Of a stretch of DNA of 64,000 bases, positions 1 to 9,241 are shown piece after piece. Positions within the stretch are counted from its first letter, which is position 1. Every line of letters begins with the position of its first letter. A program made the position numbers and the translations under genes. Where the stretch lies: positions 868,001-932,000 of the forward strand of contig JBIIAO010000001.1 in NCBI GenBank assembly GCA_044239865.1, in the 5' to 3' direction. The notes below the pieces were generated by a model. The model ran no database searches. It saw nothing but the letters and a program-made list of their open reading frames with translations, and was not told the DNA's origin. This stretch comes from CAIZGX01 sp044239865 (GTDB lineage: Bacteria > Bacteroidota > Bacteroidia > Flavobacteriales_D > Sanyastnellaceae).

Positions 1-1018
1 CGGCAAAAGCAATTTTCTTATCCAATTGAAGAGATTGCTCAAAAACATTGTTCTGTTTCTTACTTTTAAAGCGAAGTACCAATGCTCTATAAATCCCCTG
101 AACATTAGTGTATTGAACATTCTTCGACATAGATGTAGTCCAAGAATATCTAGTTGTATTTAATAACTTATTGCGTTTTAGAGGTAAGATGAAAGTATCT
201 GAAGACGTGGCAATTTCTTGAATATATTGATCGTACTCAGGCCACCTCTCATCTAAAACAAACGTTATTGAAGCAATATTCTGCTGAATGGAAGTTCTAT
301 CAGGATGCTTAAAACATGCGAAATTCCCACAGGAATAACAATCATTCAATTTATTTGAATCTTGTATTTTCGAATTGTCTTTTTCAGTCTTTACATTCTT
401 TTGCTCGCTTCTAAAACGAACTATTAATTTCTCTGAAGTTAATTCTACTTCAATCCTGAAATCAAACTTTGATTTAAATCGTAAATCAATATAATTCCAT
501 TTTACAGTCGCGTCTCTGTCTTGCTCAGCGAGAGATCCTTTAATTACTTTGGTGTGTTTGTGTCTCTCTACAATTTCAAAATTGGCATTAAGAGCAGCAT
601 CGTAAATTGCATTTGAAAGTTGACACAATCCTCCAGCTATGGTTGGAACAATGCAACCCTCTCGTATCTCCCGACCTATCACATAACCTTTTCCAATATT
701 GGGATTTCCGATATGCTTCCAAAAGCTAAAAACCTCATCCGCTTTAATCTCAGTCCCATTAATATTCTTAGCGGCGATTCGTAAGTTTTGAATTTTACCC
801 GCAGTTAGTATCCAGTTATCTTTATTGTCAAAAGGATTCCAAAGATCACTTTCTGAAAACGCAATAACCGACTCCTGGTTTAAAAGTCCCATGTCGGAAT
901 ATTTTCTAATCGAAGATGTTACATTCTTGAAGGCACGCAATACAGTCAACACCAAAATTTTCAATCGAAACTTGGTGTCATTTATAAGACTATGTTTTTC
1001 AGTTAATTCGTTATTCAT
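1..1018 (-). CDS. VanW-family protein, C-terminus beyond window
   Basis: The reading frame is open from an ATG at 1018 to the window edge (339 codons seen, no stop), so the C-terminus is missing. Residues about 74-182 match the VanW-like domain: the NLRIAAKNINGT and EVFSFWKHIGNP segments, the IAGGLCQLSNAIYDAAL motif and a closing YIDLRF. After it come C227-x2-C230-x4-C235-x2-H238, which look like a small metal site, and then a region I do not recognise (about 250-339). VanW domains are found in vancomycin clusters and many other proteins, and their biochemical role is not settled. There is no signal peptide. No resistance genes are nearby, so resistance should not be inferred. Confidence 0.8.
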   Translation of the reverse strand, partial: MNNELTEKHSLINDTKFRLKILVLTVLRAFKNVTSSIRKYSDMGLLNQESVIAFSESDLWNPFDNKDNWILTAGKIQNLRIAAKNINGTEIKADEVFSFWKHIGNPNIGKGYVIGREIREGCIVPTIAGGLCQLSNAIYDAALNANFEIVERHKHTKVIKGSLAEQDRDATVKWNYIDLRFKSKFDFRIEVELTSEKLIVRFRSEQKNVKTEKDNSKIQDSNKLNDCYSCGNFACFKHPDRTSIQQNIASITFVLDERWPEYDQYIQEIATSSDTFILPLKRNKLLNTTRYSWTTSMSKNVQYTNVQGIYRALVLRFKSKKQNNVFEQSLQLDKKIAFA

Positions 1019-1155
1019 TTTTTCATCCTCGTAACTTAGTAGAATTTTGATTGCTTCATGTATTGCTAAAATAATGAGATAATATTTCTATTATAATCGT
1101 ATTGCTTTTTAATTAAACGATTTATTCACAAATTGGAAATAAGCAAGAAGCGTTG

Positions 1156-1226
1156 CGAGGGCATATTGCTATGCGAGGGTTTCTTTGAAACGAGGGCAAC
1201 TACGTTGCTTGGGTCTTCGACGATTT
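1156..1226 (+). repeat. Mini-hairpin array A
   Basis: Units of a short inverted repeat are separated by CGAGGG: CATA-TTGC-TATG, TTTC-TTT-GAAA, CAAC-TAC-GTTG and TC-TTC-GA, then CGATTT. The last spacer is a variant, CTTGGG. A further weak pair (GCAA/TTGC) lies just upstream at 1143-1156. It belongs to the same family as the arrays near 10.3, 41.0, 52.3, 54.2, 55.4, 57.1 and 58.7 kb. The rest of the gene gap (1019-1141) is AT-rich and shows nothing recognisable. Confidence 0.75.
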
Positions 1227-1231
1227 AGCAA

Positions 1232-1321
1232 CGAAGTTCTAATTACATCGTAGGAATAAAACCTTCGGTTTTCAAATTACGAAGTAGGAATAAAATCTTC
1301 GATTTTCCAATTACGCAGTTC
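1232..1321 (+). repeat. Second dispersed repeat family, copy 1
   Basis: Two hairpins are embedded in units of the type GAAGTAGGAAT. The first is AAAACC-TTC-GGTTTT (1258-1272) and the second AAAATC-TTC-GATTTT (1292-1306), followed by CCAATTACGCAGTTC. The two stems differ by one compensated base pair. It directly follows mini-hairpin array A and ends just before the next gene. Confidence 0.75.
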
Positions 1322-1400
1322 ATTGACAAATGTCATAACCGCTATTGAGCGCACTCATATTCAATTCAGAAGAGTTGATGGAATTTCGGGCCTTGAAAAA

Positions 1401-1745
1401 ATGAGCATGACCGTTAATCCCAATACCACCGTTAATGAACTGATGTGCCAGTTCGCTGAGCACTTTCCGTTCCTGCGCCTGGCGCTGTATGAGGGTGTTG
1501 GTTCGAAGAAACGCGCGGCAACAGAAAACGACTTCGCTCTGAAAATCGGAGAATATAGCGTTGAGATAAAATTTGAAAGCACTACCAAAGTGCGCGACTT
1601 CATTGATTACCTGGAAAAATTACTCGGTTGGAAAGTACAAATTCTGCGCAGCAGCGGGAAACTCTACATTGAAACTTCCGTGACCGATCAATGGACCCTC
1701 GATAGACAAAATCAGGAAGGAGCCGAACTCTCTAGCAACTTGTAA
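1401..1745 (+). CDS. Conserved hypothetical protein beside the cbb3 operon
   Basis: This is a small soluble protein (114 residues from the ATG at 1401) with no signal peptide or membrane segment. The pattern is beta-alpha-beta: TTVNELMCQF, then an FPFLRLALYE strand, and late in the protein VQILRSSGKLYIETS followed by TDQWTLDRQNQEG. From memory, small Bacteroidota proteins with a similar ending (Ser-Gly, Ile-Glu-Thr, Asp-x-Trp-Thr-Leu, Gln-Asn) exist, but I know no function. An in-frame TTG at 1323 could add 26 residues. I prefer 1401 because the repeat upstream ends at 1321. It sits 2 bp before the copper ATPase and is probably co-transcribed with it. Confidence 0.6.
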   Translation: MSMTVNPNTTVNELMCQFAEHFPFLRLALYEGVGSKKRAATENDFALKIGEYSVEIKFESTTKVRDFIDYLEKLLGWKVQILRSSGKLYIETSVTDQWTLDRQNQEGAELSSNL

Positions 1746-1747
1746 CC

Positions 1748-4087
1748 ATGGCTGCCCTCTGCTTCCACTGCGGCGAAGCTTGCGACAAAGAACTTATTAT
1801 TCAGGCCGAAAAAAACTACTGTTGCAACGGATGCCTTCAAGCACGCATGCTCATAGACAATTCCATTCTGTGCGCACCCGATGACGAAAACTTCGCTCCC
1901 GAAATAAATAGCAAACGCAATTGGGAAGAACTCGACATTTCCACCATTGCGAAACGATTCATTATCTACGAAGATGCCGATTTTAAACACGTGCGCTTCA
2001 CCCTTTCCAACATCCATTGCGCTTCGTGCGTCTATGTGCTTGAACACCTGCACAAACTAGAGCCTGCTATCTTAAAGACCGAAGTGCACTTCGCTGAAAA
2101 AACCATTCGCATGGTTATTCGAAAAGAGGTGCCCCTTTCGAAAGTAGCCAGACAACTGGCTCTCATAGGTTACGCGCCTGACATTGAGTCGGTAGAATCT
2201 ACTTCTTCCGAAACGGAGAAATCGCGCAAATTCAGATTGCGCGCATTGGTGATAGCCGGATTCTGCTTCGCGAACATCATGCTCTTCAGCATTCCGGAAT
2301 ACATAGACCTTGAACTAAAAAACGATCCCAACTTCGTTTACTTCTTTCGAACCATTAATGTCCTTCTTTCCCTGCCCGTCTTCTTATACAGCAGCCTTGA
2401 ATTCTATCGCGGTGCCCTAACCGGCATTCGAAATAAATTCATGCACATCGATTTCCCTTTGGTGATAAGCCTTTGCGTTGCGTATTCAAGAAGTCTGTAC
2501 GAAGTGATTTCCAATACAGGCTCTGGGTATTTCGATTCGTATTCAGGCATTGTGTTCTTCATGCTTATTGGCCGTCATTTTCAAGATCTTCGAACCGATA
2601 AATTGGGATTCTCGAAATCGTTCAAGAGCTACTTCCCCATTGTTATTTCAACCAAAAGAGGAAACGCCTTCCAAAACATTCCATTGGCCGAAGTGCAAGA
2701 ACAAGACGAAATTGAAATTCACAACCATGAAGTCATTCCTGCCGACGGTATCTTATTGAACGAGGAAGCCGAACTCGATTACGCCTTCGTAACCGGAGAG
2801 TCTGATCACAAGTCCATTCTTCGCGGAGCCACTGTATACGCAGGCGCGCGAAATTGCAGTGGTAACATTCGCATTCGCGTGGAAAAGGTGATGAAAGACA
2901 GTCACCTCGGTTTGCTTTGGAACAAAGAAGCGCGCAAAGAAGAAAACGCAGAACGACAAAGCTTCACGCATGCCGTGGCGAAATGGTTTACGCTGTTCCT
3001 CTTGGTTATGTCGCTCGGAGCGTTTCTTATTCTCTATCCTTCCGACCCAAACAAAGCCTTCCGGGCGCTAACTACCGCACTTATTGTGGCTTGTCCGTGC
3101 GCACTGCTGCTCTCACACACGTTCACCACAGGAACGGCATTGCGACTTTTGGCGCAAGGGAAATTGTTGTTCAAGAATAGTTTCGTACTTGATAAACTCG
3201 CCACCGTGCAGGCTTTCTATTTCGATAAAACTGGCACTGTTACCGATACGCATCACGTAAACGTAAAGTACACGGGCGAAGCCCTTCAACCCGAAGAAAA
3301 AAATGCATTCGGAGAATTGCTTGCCTCTTCCCTTCACCCCATTAGTCAATCTTTGTTGAGGGAATTTCCGCGTAACGAACATTGCACCCTTTCTGAATTT
3401 GAAGAGAAACCGGGAATAGGAACTTCGGGAAAGGTAAACGGTATTTTTTTTGAATTGAAAAAGAATAACGCTGGGCCCGGAACCGCTCTTTGGATCAACG
3501 GAAAATGGCGTGGCGTCTTCCACCTAGAATTTGAAATTCGAAGTGGAATGAAGGATATGCTTCAACAAATAAAAAAAGGAAACAAGTTGGGATTGCTTTC
3601 TGGAGACAGCAATGCCGACGATTTGCGCATGCGTAAACTCTTTCCTTTTGGAAGCGAACTGGTCTATCAATTAAGTCCAACTGACAAAGCGAAGGGTATT
3701 GCTACAATGGAAAAAACAACGCGATGCGCCTACGTGGGCGATGGATTGAACGACACCGGTGCACTGCAAGAAGCGAGTGTGGGAATTTCCATAAGCGATG
3801 CGCATCAGCGCTTCACGCCAGCAGCCGATGTTTTAATTCCTGGAGAACTTCTTAAAAACTTACCGGCAATTGTCAGCTATGCGAAGGCGTGCAGAAGAAT
3901 TGTATTTTTCAGTTTCGGACTTTCATTGCTTTACAATGTTATTGGATTGTCTTATGCCCTAACGGGAAACCTCTCTCCGCTGGTGGCCGCAGTGCTTATG
4001 CCTGTGAGTACGTTCACCATTATTCTCTTCACTTCAACGGCAACGCGCAACGCTTACAACAGGATCTTGAGTGACAAAAATCATTAG
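1748..4087 (+). CDS. ccoI: Copper-exporting P1B-type ATPase (CcoI/FixI-like)
   Basis: This is a membrane ATPase that would move Cu(I) for assembly of cytochrome cbb3 oxidase. The N-terminus has C5-x2-C8 and C25-C26-x2-C29, the extra cysteine-rich metal-binding domain typical of CcoI/FixI. An HMA domain with C91-A-S-C94 follows. The transport site is C449-P-C451, the phosphorylated aspartate is D493 in DKTGT, and GDGLNDTGAL forms the hinge motif. Several hydrophobic segments flank these. Length (779) is normal. It opens the ccoI-ccoS-ccoNO-ccoQ-ccoP-ccoG cluster, and this context separates it from general copper-efflux CopA, although export for detoxification cannot be excluded. Confidence 0.92.
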   Translation: MAALCFHCGEACDKELIIQAEKNYCCNGCLQARMLIDNSILCAPDDENFAPEINSKRNWEELDISTIAKRFIIYEDADFKHVRFTLSNIHCASCVYVLEHLHKLEPAILKTEVHFAEKTIRMVIRKEVPLSKVARQLALIGYAPDIESVESTSSETEKSRKFRLRALVIAGFCFANIMLFSIPEYIDLELKNDPNFVYFFRTINVLLSLPVFLYSSLEFYRGALTGIRNKFMHIDFPLVISLCVAYSRSLYEVISNTGSGYFDSYSGIVFFMLIGRHFQDLRTDKLGFSKSFKSYFPIVISTKRGNAFQNIPLAEVQEQDEIEIHNHEVIPADGILLNEEAELDYAFVTGESDHKSILRGATVYAGARNCSGNIRIRVEKVMKDSHLGLLWNKEARKEENAERQSFTHAVAKWFTLFLLVMSLGAFLILYPSDPNKAFRALTTALIVACPCALLLSHTFTTGTALRLLAQGKLLFKNSFVLDKLATVQAFYFDKTGTVTDTHHVNVKYTGEALQPEEKNAFGELLASSLHPISQSLLREFPRNEHCTLSEFEEKPGIGTSGKVNGIFFELKKNNAGPGTALWINGKWRGVFHLEFEIRSGMKDMLQQIKKGNKLGLLSGDSNADDLRMRKLFPFGSELVYQLSPTDKAKGIATMEKTTRCAYVGDGLNDTGALQEASVGISISDAHQRFTPAADVLIPGELLKNLPAIVSYAKACRRIVFFSFGLSLLYNVIGLSYALTGNLSPLVAAVLMPVSTFTIILFTSTATRNAYNRILSDKNH

Positions 4088-4159
4088 GCACTTTGACGCA
4101 CCTCATAAATCAAAAAGAGGCGTAGAAATATTTTTGAAGTCGAGGAAAATAGCCAAATC

Positions 4160-4342
4160 ATGAGTGTGATTTATTTACTAATCGGAATCAGTTTACCGCT
4201 TGCAATGGGCTTTCTCATTGTGTTTTTGCGTAATGCAAAACAGGGACAGTTCGATGATCTTGACACTCCGGCTATGCGCATCTTATTCGAAGAAAAACCC
4301 ATAACTCAAACAGAAATAATAACCGAAGAACAGTCTAAATGA
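4160..4342 (+). CDS. ccoS: Cbb3-type oxidase assembly protein CcoS
   Basis: This 60-residue protein has one N-terminal membrane helix (SVIYLLIGISLPLAMGF) and a short acidic tail that includes the family-typical FDDLDTPAMRILFEE stretch. CcoS is needed to load haem and copper into the oxidase. It lies between the copper ATPase and ccoN, and its TGA stop overlaps the ATG of ccoNO by four bases (ATGA), which indicates translational coupling. Confidence 0.93.
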   Translation: MSVIYLLIGISLPLAMGFLIVFLRNAKQGQFDDLDTPAMRILFEEKPITQTEIITEEQSK

Positions 4343-6486
4343 ATACGGAAACTTTTTACTACGACAACAAAATTGTAAAGCAATTTGCCATTGCCACTGC
4401 CATGTGGGGACTGGTTGGAATGCTGGTGGGATTAACCATTGCCTTGCAAATGGTTTGGCCATTTTTGAATTTTAATATCCCTGAGACCACCTTCGGACGT
4501 CTGCGACCGCTTCACACCAATGCAATCATTTTTGCTTTTGTTGGAAATGGAATCTTCATGGGCGTTTACTATTCTTTGCAGCGTTTAACGAAAGCGCGCA
4601 TGTTCAGTGACTTCTTAAGTAAGATTCACTTCTGGGGATGGCAGCTCATTATTGTATTAGCAGCATTGTCTTTGGTAATGGGCTACACCACCGGGAAAGA
4701 ATACGCCGAGTTGGAATGGCCTATTGATATACTAATCACATTGGTATGGGTCATCTTCGGGGTGAACATGTTCGGTACGTTAATTAAGCGTCGCGAACGT
4801 CATTTGTATGTGGCTATCTGGTTCTTCATTGGAACTTGGGTTACAGTGGCCATGCTTCACATTGTGAACAGCATTGAACTTCCTGTTTCCTTCACCAAGA
4901 GTTACTCGTATTATGCGGGTGTTCAAGACGCCTTGGTGCAATGGTGGTACGGACACAATGCGGTTGCATTCTTCTTAACCACGCCGTACTTGGGACTCAT
5001 GTACTACTTCATTCCGAAGGCGGCCAATCGTCCAATTTATTCTTACCGACTTTCTATTATTCACTTCTGGGCGTTGATCTTCATTTACATCTGGGCAGGT
5101 CCGCACCACTTGTTGTACACTTCACTTCCAGATTGGGCGCAAAGTATGGGAACCGTATTTAGCATTATGCTTCTTGCTCCGTCTTGGGGTGGTATGATTA
5201 ACGGACTGCTTACGCTTCGTGGTGCTTGGGACCGTGTGCGTGAAAGCGCAGTATTGAAGTTCATGGTGGTTGCCATTACTGCATACGGTATGGCCACTTT
5301 CGAAGGACCTATGCTTTCGTTGAAAAATGTTAACGCCATTTCTCACTTTACAGACTGGACCATTGCACACGTTCACGTGGGTGCTTTGGGATGGAACGGA
5401 TTCCTAACCTTCGGTGTGTTGTATTGGATAATCCCACGTATGTGGCAAACAGACTTATACTCGAATAAATGGGCGAATTGGCACTTCTGGATTGGAACCC
5501 TGGGTATTTTGTTGTACGCCATTCCTATGTATTGGGCGGGTTGGATGCAGAGTAGCATGTGGAATGAATTCACTCCAGAAGGACAATTGCAATATCAGTT
5601 TTTAGAAACGGTGCAAACCATGCGACCGTTCTATATGGCTCGTTCATTAGGCGGATTGCTCTATTTAATTGGTGCAATAATTATGGTGGTGAACTTGGTG
5701 AAAACAGCGAAGCAAGGCGTGTTCTTGGCTCAAGAAAAAGCTGAAGCCGCACCGCTTGAAAAAGCACGCATCACAGGAAACGAACACTGGCACCGTGTTA
5801 TTGAAAGAAGACCGCTTCAAATGTTGGTATTCGCCTTAGTGCTTGTTGCCATTGGAGGTGTTATTGAAATGATTCCAACTTTCTTGGTGAAGGAAAACAT
5901 TCCAACTATAGCCGCTGTGAAGCCCTATACACCGCTCGAATTGGAAGGACGCGACATTTACATTCGTGAAGGATGTTACACCTGCCACTCGCAAATGATT
6001 CGTCCGTTCCGTTCTGAAACAGCGCGCTACGGCGACTATTCAAAAGCAGGTGAGTTCGTTTATGATCATCCGTTCCAATGGGGCTCGAAGCGCACCGGAC
6101 CAGACTTGGCCCGTGAAGGAACTGGAAGTTTGAAGCGAATGGACAGCTGGCATTACAACCACATGATGGATCCAGCATCTATCTCTACCGGATCTATTAT
6201 GCCACGCTACCCTTGGTTGTTCGAAGACAAAATTGACTTCGAAGAAATTACAAATAAGATGGAGGCCATGCAAACGTTGGGTGTGCCCTATACCGATGCG
6301 GATATTGCTGCAGGGGCCGATAGTGCTCGAAGACAAGCACAGCAAATAACAAACGGATTGATGCTCGAGTTCAAGCAAAATCAATTGTTAACGAGCGACG
6401 AAGGTCTTCAACCCGATCATGAAATCTTAGCGCTTATCGCCTATTTGCAGCGCTTAGGAAGAGACGCAGCACCTGTTCAACAATAA
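4339..6486 (+). CDS. ccoN: Cytochrome cbb3 oxidase, fused subunits I and II (CcoN-CcoO)
   Basis: This 715-residue fusion carries catalytic and cytochrome subunits. Residues about 1-475 form the multi-helix CcoN haem-copper oxidase core, with histidine-rich helices such as WWYGHNAVAFF, GPHHLLYTSLP and HVHVGALGWN. A further helix (about 488-508) leads into a CcoO-type domain with a single haem c site, C546-Y-T-C549-H550, followed by QMIRPFRSE. The CcoN-CcoO fusion is common in Bacteroidota, whereas Proteobacteria encode two genes. It reduces oxygen to water with high affinity at the inner membrane. It overlaps ccoS by 4 bp and is followed by ccoQ after 12 bp. Confidence 0.95.
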   Translation: MNTETFYYDNKIVKQFAIATAMWGLVGMLVGLTIALQMVWPFLNFNIPETTFGRLRPLHTNAIIFAFVGNGIFMGVYYSLQRLTKARMFSDFLSKIHFWGWQLIIVLAALSLVMGYTTGKEYAELEWPIDILITLVWVIFGVNMFGTLIKRRERHLYVAIWFFIGTWVTVAMLHIVNSIELPVSFTKSYSYYAGVQDALVQWWYGHNAVAFFLTTPYLGLMYYFIPKAANRPIYSYRLSIIHFWALIFIYIWAGPHHLLYTSLPDWAQSMGTVFSIMLLAPSWGGMINGLLTLRGAWDRVRESAVLKFMVVAITAYGMATFEGPMLSLKNVNAISHFTDWTIAHVHVGALGWNGFLTFGVLYWIIPRMWQTDLYSNKWANWHFWIGTLGILLYAIPMYWAGWMQSSMWNEFTPEGQLQYQFLETVQTMRPFYMARSLGGLLYLIGAIIMVVNLVKTAKQGVFLAQEKAEAAPLEKARITGNEHWHRVIERRPLQMLVFALVLVAIGGVIEMIPTFLVKENIPTIAAVKPYTPLELEGRDIYIREGCYTCHSQMIRPFRSETARYGDYSKAGEFVYDHPFQWGSKRTGPDLAREGTGSLKRMDSWHYNHMMDPASISTGSIMPRYPWLFEDKIDFEEITNKMEAMQTLGVPYTDADIAAGADSARRQAQQITNGLMLEFKQNQLLTSDEGLQPDHEILALIAYLQRLGRDAAPVQQ

Positions 6487-6498
6487 AACTGAAGTAAG

Positions 6499-6660
6499 AT
6501 GAAATTTATAAACTACCTCGAATCCATAACAGATGTAAGCATCTATCCTCTTACCTCGTTGTTCATTTTCATCATCTTCTTCGCAGGCGTTTCATACCGC
6601 GTGCTTCGTGAAGACAAGGCAAGTATTGAAGAACAAAAAAACATTCCATTCGATCTGTAA
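6499..6660 (+). CDS. ccoQ: Cbb3 oxidase small subunit CcoQ
   Basis: This 53-residue ORF starts MKFINYLESITDVSIYP and has one membrane helix (LTSLFIFIIFFAGVSY) followed by a charged tail ending IPFDL. Size, topology and position between ccoNO and ccoP match CcoQ/FixQ, which stabilises the oxidase. Its stop is 5 bp before the ccoP start. Confidence 0.85.
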   Translation: MKFINYLESITDVSIYPLTSLFIFIIFFAGVSYRVLREDKASIEEQKNIPFDL

Positions 6661-6665
6661 AAGCC

Positions 6666-7838
6666 ATGAAAAAAGCTACAACTTCACTGGGAATTCTGTT
6701 GCTTGCTGGAACACAAGCATTCGCCCAAACCGTTACCACTGCTGCAAATATCAACACCACGACACCCGTGGTGGTCAGCAATTATTCACCCTACCAAGAT
6801 CCTATTTTTTACGGACTCATCTTGGTAGCAACCATGCTCTTGATTTACATTCTTCAGCTTCAGGGTGTTTTGAAAGCCCTTGCAAATAAGGCTAAGCGAG
6901 ATAGGCAAAAACAATCGCGTCAATGGCCGACAACCATTTTAATTATTCTCATTTACTTTGGATCTTCAAATGCTGCATCTGCGGCAACTGGAGATCAAAT
7001 GTTGAAATTCCTTCACGACGGATTTGGAAACACTCCCTTCAATGCGCTGTTCACACTTATAGTCATTGAATTGTCCGTGGTGTTGTATTTCAATCGTATG
7101 ATTAAGTATTTAACTACTGATTTTATTGGATTGAAGGAAGGAGCGCCTGAGGCACTTCCTGAGCGCGTAGGCCCTTCCTTCTGGATCAAGTTCCACCAGT
7201 CGGTTGAAATTAAAGACGAAGCAGCTATTCTTACAGACCACGATTACGATGGCATTCGTGAGTTAGACAACGCCTTGCCACCTTGGTGGAAGTATGGATT
7301 CTACCTAACCATTGTATGGGCATTCGGATACATGGCCTATTTCCATGCAGGTGGAAATGGACCGTCTTCCCTTCAAGAATATCAAACGGAATTAGCAGAT
7401 GCTGAAAAGCAAATGGAAGAGTATCGCTTGAACGCGAAGAACCTTGTCGATGAAACTACTGTTGCGGTGTTAACTGGATCTGAAGACTTGAAAGTGGGCT
7501 CTGCCCTATTCGCTTCGAACTGCGTAAGCTGTCACGGTGCAAACGCTGAAGGAAAAATTGGTCCGAACCTCACCGATCAATACTGGAAGAACGGAGGTGA
7601 CATAAAAAACCTTTTCAAAACAGTGAAAATTGGTGTGACTGGAACAGGAATGAAATCTTGGAAGAACGATTTGTCGGCTATGCAAATGGCTCAAGTAACC
7701 AGCTATATTCTTTCCTTGCAAGGAACGAATCCTGCCAATCCGAAAGCTCCTGAAGGTCCGCTGTATAAGGCCCCTGTAGACAGCACGGCTACTGCTATTT
7801 CCGCCTTACCCGATAGCACAGCCTCAGCGAAAAAATGA
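6666..7838 (+). CDS. ccoP: Cbb3 oxidase cytochrome subunit CcoP, single haem c
   Basis: A cleavable-looking N-terminus (MKKATTSLGILLLAGTQAFAQ) is followed by additional hydrophobic helices, the FixP-type segment PPWWKYGFYLTIVWAFGYMAYF, and one cytochrome c domain with C286-V-S-C289-H290 and a later distal-methionine candidate in GTGMKSW. Proteobacterial CcoP has two haem c sites. Only one CxxCH is visible here, so this is the monohaem form. The C-terminus is Pro/Ala-rich. It overlaps ccoG by 4 bp. It carries electrons to the CcoN active site. Confidence 0.92.
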   Translation: MKKATTSLGILLLAGTQAFAQTVTTAANINTTTPVVVSNYSPYQDPIFYGLILVATMLLIYILQLQGVLKALANKAKRDRQKQSRQWPTTILIILIYFGSSNAASAATGDQMLKFLHDGFGNTPFNALFTLIVIELSVVLYFNRMIKYLTTDFIGLKEGAPEALPERVGPSFWIKFHQSVEIKDEAAILTDHDYDGIRELDNALPPWWKYGFYLTIVWAFGYMAYFHAGGNGPSSLQEYQTELADAEKQMEEYRLNAKNLVDETTVAVLTGSEDLKVGSALFASNCVSCHGANAEGKIGPNLTDQYWKNGGDIKNLFKTVKIGVTGTGMKSWKNDLSAMQMAQVTSYILSLQGTNPANPKAPEGPLYKAPVDSTATAISALPDSTASAKK

Positions 7839-9241
7839 TAGGAGAAGTCGAAGAAGAGTTTAGAGATTCGGTCGCGCACATTAGCGCTGAAGGAAAACGT
7901 GTGTGGTTCTTTCCGAAGAAACCAAAAGGACATTTTTATAACCTTCGAAGTTATTTGTCGTGGGTGTATTTGGTGGTATTCTTTGGCTTACCGTTTGTCA
8001 AATTTCATGGCGCTCCATTATTCTTATTGAATATCATTGATCGCATTTACATTCTCTTCGGTGTTCGTTTTTGGCCGCAAGACTTTTTCATTTTCGTCTT
8101 GGGCATGCTCATCTTCGTGGTATTCATTATTCTCTTCACTGTTATTTTCGGAAGGGTTTTCTGCGGATGGGTTTGTCCGCAAACCATTTTCATGGAAATG
8201 GTTTTCCGCAAGATCGAATATTGGATTGAAGGCGATCGTAAAGCGCAAATGACTCTACGCGCTGAACCTTGGAACAGCAAAACACTTTCGCGAAGGATTC
8301 TGAAAATATTTTTATTCTATGCCGTATCCTTCGCCATTGCCAATACCTTTCTCATGTATGTCATTGGAAGCGATGCTGTCTGGAACATCGCTACAGAGCC
8401 CGTCTCACAGCATATCGGCGGCTTTTCTGCTATCGTCATTTTCAGCTTTATCTTCTTCTTCATTTACTATTGGTTCCGCGAGCAGGTGTGCTTAATTGTT
8501 TGTCCGTATGGAAGAATGCAAGGCGTCATGCTCGACAAAAATTCCATTGCGGTTACTTACGACCACGTGCGCGGAGAACCAAGAACGAAACACGTTAAGA
8601 AAACGACCGATCAGCCACATGGCGATTGTGTCGATTGTTTAGAATGTATTCGTGTTTGTCCAACGGGCATTGACATTCGCAACGGACTTCAACTGGAATG
8701 TGTGAACTGCACGGCGTGTATGGATGCGTGTGACACCGTAATGGAAAAGACACATCGCGAAAAAGGATTGATTCGTTATGCCTCTGAAACCAGTGTCGTA
8801 TCGAAAACAAAGCTTCGCATTAACAAGCGCATACTCGCCTACTGCGTCGTTCTTCTGGCATTAATCTGTGTTGAAGCGTTTTTATTGATTACGCGAAGTG
8901 AGTTGGAAGTGAACAGCGTTCGAACACGAAACACTTTATTCACTGTTGAACCCAACGGCACGATTGGAAACCTCTACAACATTAAACTCATTAACAAGAC
9001 TTCGGAGGAGATGAATCTAGAATTTAAGGTTGAAGGGAAGAATGCGAGTTTCGATTGGATTGGCCATCAGAACAAATTGCTGTCGGGCGAAATGAAAAAC
9101 GGCGAGCTATTCATTTATGTTCCCTTGGACGAATTACCTTCTCAGAGAAACCGCGTAGAATTGGAAATATACAGTAACGGCGAGCTGAAAGCCACAGAAA
9201 AACTGGTTCTTTTAGCTCCAAATAAATCGAACAGACCATGA
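7835..9241 (+). CDS. ccoG: Cytochrome c oxidase accessory protein CcoG (RdxA/FixG)
   Basis: This is a polyferredoxin-like membrane protein thought to reduce copper for oxidase assembly. About five hydrophobic helices occupy the first 240 residues, including VFCGWVCPQTIFMEM. Two ferredoxin clusters follow (CVDCLECIRVCP and CVNCTACMDAC), then another helix and a C-terminal immunoglobulin-like domain (about 370-468). The 468-residue length and position directly after ccoP are typical. Confidence 0.95.
   Translation: MIGEVEEEFRDSVAHISAEGKRVWFFPKKPKGHFYNLRSYLSWVYLVVFFGLPFVKFHGAPLFLLNIIDRIYILFGVRFWPQDFFIFVLGMLIFVVFIILFTVIFGRVFCGWVCPQTIFMEMVFRKIEYWIEGDRKAQMTLRAEPWNSKTLSRRILKIFLFYAVSFAIANTFLMYVIGSDAVWNIATEPVSQHIGGFSAIVIFSFIFFFIYYWFREQVCLIVCPYGRMQGVMLDKNSIAVTYDHVRGEPRTKHVKKTTDQPHGDCVDCLECIRVCPTGIDIRNGLQLECVNCTACMDACDTVMEKTHREKGLIRYASETSVVSKTKLRINKRILAYCVVLLALICVEAFLLITRSELEVNSVRTRNTLFTVEPNGTIGNLYNIKLINKTSEEMNLEFKVEGKNASFDWIGHQNKLLSGEMKNGELFIYVPLDELPSQRNRVELEIYSNGELKATEKLVLLAPNKSNRP

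Noticed and set aside
1..1018. Vancomycin resistance gene
   Set aside because: Only a VanW-like domain is present, with no vanHAX, vanY or two-component genes; VanW domains are common outside resistance clusters.
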